From: CBDBDZ01 sp965204215
GTDB taxonomy: Bacteria > Pseudomonadota > Gammaproteobacteria > Pseudomonadales > GM7GCV1
Length of the DNA stretch: 23,376 nucleotides
Direction of reading: 5' to 3'
NCBI GenBank assembly: GCA_965204215.1
Contig: CBDBDZ010000007.1
Location: forward strand, 1-23,376
In this document: positions 21,103-23,376 of the stretch, one piece after another
Position numbering within the stretch: position 1 is the stretch's first letter
How the letters are laid out: each line of letters begins with the position of its first letter
Notes under the pieces: model-generated
What the model saw: only the letters and a program-made list of their open reading frames with translations
What the model was told of the DNA's origin: nothing
Databases searched by the model: none
Translations under genes and position numbers: made by a program

Positions 21103-22137
21103 TCAGCCGTTACGATAAGTATAGCTATAGCCGTTAAGAGCAGGCGCTCCGCCTAGGTGGGCGTATAATATCTTTGCGCCTTTTTTAAAATAGCCTTGGC
21201 GTGCTAGATCAATCATGCCTTGCATTGACTTGCCTTCGTATACGGGGTCGGTAATCATGGCTTCGGTTTGTGCGGCTAAGCGTATTGCGTCGTTGGTGGC
21301 TTGACTTGGTACGCCGTAGGCGGGGTAGGCATAATCGGGAATAATCACGATTTCATCGTCGCTAATCTCTCGTCCAAGCTCAACCAGCTTGGCGGTTTTG
21401 CTGACGATGTCGCGTACTTGATTGCGCGTTTGTTCCAGCGTGCCTGAGGCATCAATGCCGATAACTTTGTCGGCGCGGTGGTCGGCAGCAAAGCCCACAA
21501 TCATGCCGCCTTGGGTTGAGCCAGTCACCACACAGACCACGATGTAGTCAAATTCAAAGCCTAATTCTTGTTCTTGGGCGCGTACTTCTTCGGCAAAGCC
21601 GATGTAGCCTAAGCAGCCGTATTTATGCACCGATGCGCCTGCGGGTATGCCGTATGGTACGCCGCCTTCATCGCGCACTGATTGCATCGCGTCTTCCCAG
21701 CTTTGGCGAATACCAATATCAAAACCATCGTCCACAATACGCGAATCTGCGCCCATTAGACGTGTGAGCATAATGTTGCCAACGCGGTCATAGACGGCGT
21801 CTTCGTGTGGCACCCAGCTTTCTTGCACTAGGCGGCATTTCATACCGATTTTTGCTGCCACTGCAGCTACCATGCGCGTGTGGTTGGACTGCACACCGCC
21901 AATAGAAACCAAGGTATCCGCCCCTGAAGCGATGGCATCAGGCACGATGTATTCTAATTTGCGTAACTTATTACCACCCAATGCTAAGCCAGAATTGCAG
22001 TCATCGCGCTTGGCGTAGATTTGCACATCCGCGCCGATTGCCTCGGTCAGGCGTGGTAGATATTCAATAGCGGTGGGGCCAAAGGTGAGTGGATAACGAG
22101 CAAATTTTTCTAGCATGGTAATTTTAGCATTGTTCAT
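21103..22137 (-). CDS. acdS: 1-aminocyclopropane-1-carboxylate (ACC) deaminase
   Basis: A 344-residue pyridoxal-phosphate enzyme that converts ACC, the plant ethylene precursor, to 2-oxobutanoate and ammonia, in the cytoplasm. It aligns with Pseudomonas AcdS almost throughout. The PLP lysine is Lys57 (GGNKLRK), and Tyr274, Tyr300, Glu301 (DPVYEGKSM) and Leu328 (YAHLGG) correspond to the known Tyr268, Tyr294, Glu295 and Leu322. Glu301 and Leu328 distinguish true deaminases from the related D-cysteine desulfhydrases. The start is uncertain: the ATG at 22137 lies in a tandem duplication, and a second ATG at 22116 (MLEKFARYP) is closer to the family length. Neither has a good ribosome binding site. 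It is divergent from the amidohydrolase gene. Confidence 0.94.
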   Translation of the reverse strand: MNNAKITMLEKFARYPLTFGPTAIEYLPRLTEAIGADVQIYAKRDDCNSGLALGGNKLRKLEYIVPDAIASGADTLVSIGGVQSNHTRMVAAVAAKIGMKCRLVQESWVPHEDAVYDRVGNIMLTRLMGADSRIVDDGFDIGIRQSWEDAMQSVRDEGGVPYGIPAGASVHKYGCLGYIGFAEEVRAQEQELGFEFDYIVVCVVTGSTQGGMIVGFAADHRADKVIGIDASGTLEQTRNQVRDIVSKTAKLVELGREISDDEIVIIPDYAYPAYGVPSQATNDAIRLAAQTEAMITDPVYEGKSMQGMIDLARQGYFKKGAKILYAHLGGAPALNGYSYTYRNG

Positions 22138-22150
22138 TTTAGCATTGTTC
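22121..22150. repeat. 15-bp tandem duplication across the acdS start
   Basis: ATTTTAGCATTGTTC occurs twice in a row (22121-22135 and 22136-22150). On the minus strand the first codons of acdS are the second copy of the unit, and the first copy provides a three-codon ORF (ATG CTA AAA TGA) whose stop overlaps the acdS ATG. Confidence 0.95.
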
Positions 22151-22222
22151 TATGGCGCATCGCCCAGTATAGTGAGGCAATTAACAACAAATTGGGTGTC
22201 TTCTGTGGCATTCTCACACAGC

Positions 22223-23376
22223 ATGAAAAATTTTTCTACTCACAGTTTATTAGGCATTATTCTGATCACATTAGGTGCTTGCGTCAATCAACCTGATTCC
22301 ATTGCCCCTGACCCAATCACCATAGTCAAAGCAGCCAACATCTATACCGTAGACAGCCAGCAGCCCAAGGTTGAGGCATTTGCCATTAAAGATGGGCGAT
22401 TCATTGGCGTGGGCAGTCTTGCGCAATTGAATAATGACTACCCCAATGCGCAAACGCTTGACTTGCAAACCGCTACCATCGTGCCGGGGCTGATTGATGC
22501 GCATGGTCATGTCTTGCATTTAGGCACGAGCTTGCAAAACGTCGATTTGATGGGCACGCGCAGCAAAGCGCAGATTATTGAACGACTGCGCGCGCAAGCC
22601 GCCAAGCTAGAACCCGATCAATGGTTGATTGGGCGTGGTTGGGATCAAAACGATTGGCCTGTGCAACGCTTGCCGACAGCGGCCGATTTAGATGCGGCTT
22701 TTCCTAATCGACCCGTTTGGCTGGAGCGCGTAGATGGTCATGCGAGTTGGGCAAACTCGGCGGCAATGGCAACGGTGGGGCGTGATTTGTCGGGTGATTG
22801 GCAGGTGGACGGTGGCGAGATTATCCGCGCTATTGACAGTAATGGCGTGGCGCAAGCCACTGGTTTGTTTTTAGAGCAGAGTGCCGAACGCTTGGTGCAA
22901 GCGCAAATACCCAAGCCATCAGAGGCGGTGCTGTTAAACGCTTTAGCATTGTCGATGCAGAAAATCGCCAGCGTGGGCTTAACGTCCGTACACGATGCAG
23001 GTACTAATTTGCACACATGGCAATTGCTCAAACAATTACAACAACAGCAAAAACTCACCACCCGCGTCTACGCCATGGCGGATGGGGCGAATGAGATGTT
23101 TGATTATTTATGCACATCGGGCGCAGTGATTGACGATGCGGCGATGCTCACAGCGCGTTCGATTAAACTCTATAGTGACGGCGCATTAGGTTCGCGCGGT
23201 GCAGCTTTGCTTGCTGACTACAGTGACGACCCCGGTAATAAAGGCTTGCTTATTGAGAGCCAAGCCAGTTTAACGAAACACGCTAATAAAGCGGTGGGTT
23301 GCGGCTTACAAGTGAATATTCATGCGATTGGCGACCATGGCAATCGCGTTACCTTGGAGGTACTTGCCGCCAACCA
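22223..23376 (+). CDS. Lipoprotein amidohydrolase (amidohydrolase 3 family), partial
   Basis: At least 384 codons; the gene continues past the window. The N-terminus MKNFSTHSLLGIILITLGAC is a lipoprotein signal with the lipobox Cys at 20, so the enzyme is anchored on the periplasmic side. It belongs to the amidohydrolase 3 (YtcJ-like) group of metal-dependent hydrolases: IVKAANIYTVDSQQPKVEA and IKDGRFIGVG form the N-terminal strand region, PGLIDAHGHVLHLG holds the His94/His96 metal pair, and KLYSDGALGSRGAAL and NIHAIGDHGNR are later active-site motifs. The substrate cannot be read from sequence. It is divergent from acdS, with 85 bases between the starts. Confidence 0.92.
   Translation, partial: MKNFSTHSLLGIILITLGACVNQPDSIAPDPITIVKAANIYTVDSQQPKVEAFAIKDGRFIGVGSLAQLNNDYPNAQTLDLQTATIVPGLIDAHGHVLHLGTSLQNVDLMGTRSKAQIIERLRAQAAKLEPDQWLIGRGWDQNDWPVQRLPTAADLDAAFPNRPVWLERVDGHASWANSAAMATVGRDLSGDWQVDGGEIIRAIDSNGVAQATGLFLEQSAERLVQAQIPKPSEAVLLNALALSMQKIASVGLTSVHDAGTNLHTWQLLKQLQQQQKLTTRVYAMADGANEMFDYLCTSGAVIDDAAMLTARSIKLYSDGALGSRGAALLADYSDDPGNKGLLIESQASLTKHANKAVGCGLQVNIHAIGDHGNRVTLEVLAAN

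Noticed and set aside
22271..23061. Minus-strand open frames opposite the amidohydrolase
   Set aside because: The plus-strand frame is open from 22223 to the window end with a lipobox and metal-binding motifs.

Overview
The window looks like the right-hand part of an integrated mobile island, then a short cluster of integron cassettes, then ordinary chromosome, all from a gammaproteobacterium. That placement is inferred from the tRNA-Met 3' end, the attC style, the IS types and the close match of the ACC deaminase to pseudomonad AcdS. I cannot name the genus. The left two thirds is visibly AT-rich and the right end is richer in G+C.

Island part (1-14248). Two paralogous small DNA-binding proteins (253-468 and 4176-4400), plus a truncated third copy (6493-6527), punctuate the region. 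Between and beside them lie accessory modules: a 506-aa orphan protein; a dead IS1380-type transposase end; a two-gene minus-strand unit (helical protein plus a TIR/deoxyribosyltransferase-like protein); a Dam-type adenine methylase; a DUF7222-like remnant and a RadC-like JAB protein, both lacking a normal start codon; and a second two-gene minus-strand unit (soluble protein plus two-helix membrane protein). Next come two small acidic proteins, a tyrosine recombinase with a coiled-coil tail, a secreted coiled-coil protein behind an in-frame 105-bp duplication, a YefM/YoeB toxin-antitoxin pair, and a three-gene operon of unknown function (11013-14050). The island ends in a 47-bp 3' piece of a tRNA-Met gene, the expected scar of integration into that gene, preceded by three TGTGCTAA repeats. 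The intact tRNA should lie upstream of the window.

Junction (14280-14757). An internally deleted IS1595/ISXO2-like element with both inverted ends sits just outside the tRNA scar.

Integron cassettes (about 14760-18800). Three attC-like sites (15281-15357, 15869-15957, 16300-16378) delimit cassettes: two ORF-less ones sharing a 69-bp identical segment, one encoding a secreted 168-aa protein, and one carrying a decayed GIY-YIG nuclease gene. FxLYD-like and multi-helix membrane proteins follow without clear attC sites. No integron integrase is in the window.

Chromosomal flank (18890-23376). It holds a secreted DUF3604 (PHP-like) protein, a frameshifted ribbon-helix-helix remnant, ACC deaminase (acdS), and a divergent lipoprotein amidohydrolase that runs off the end.

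The most unusual signal is in the roughly 240-bp leaders of the two paralogous regulator genes. Each has three related segments, two direct and one inverted, and the same base change has occurred in all three so that both alternative pairings are preserved. This is either an RNA switch or an operator set whose specificity has changed in concert. It heads modules that look like defence or accessory cargo, two of which are two-gene units I do not recognise as described systems.
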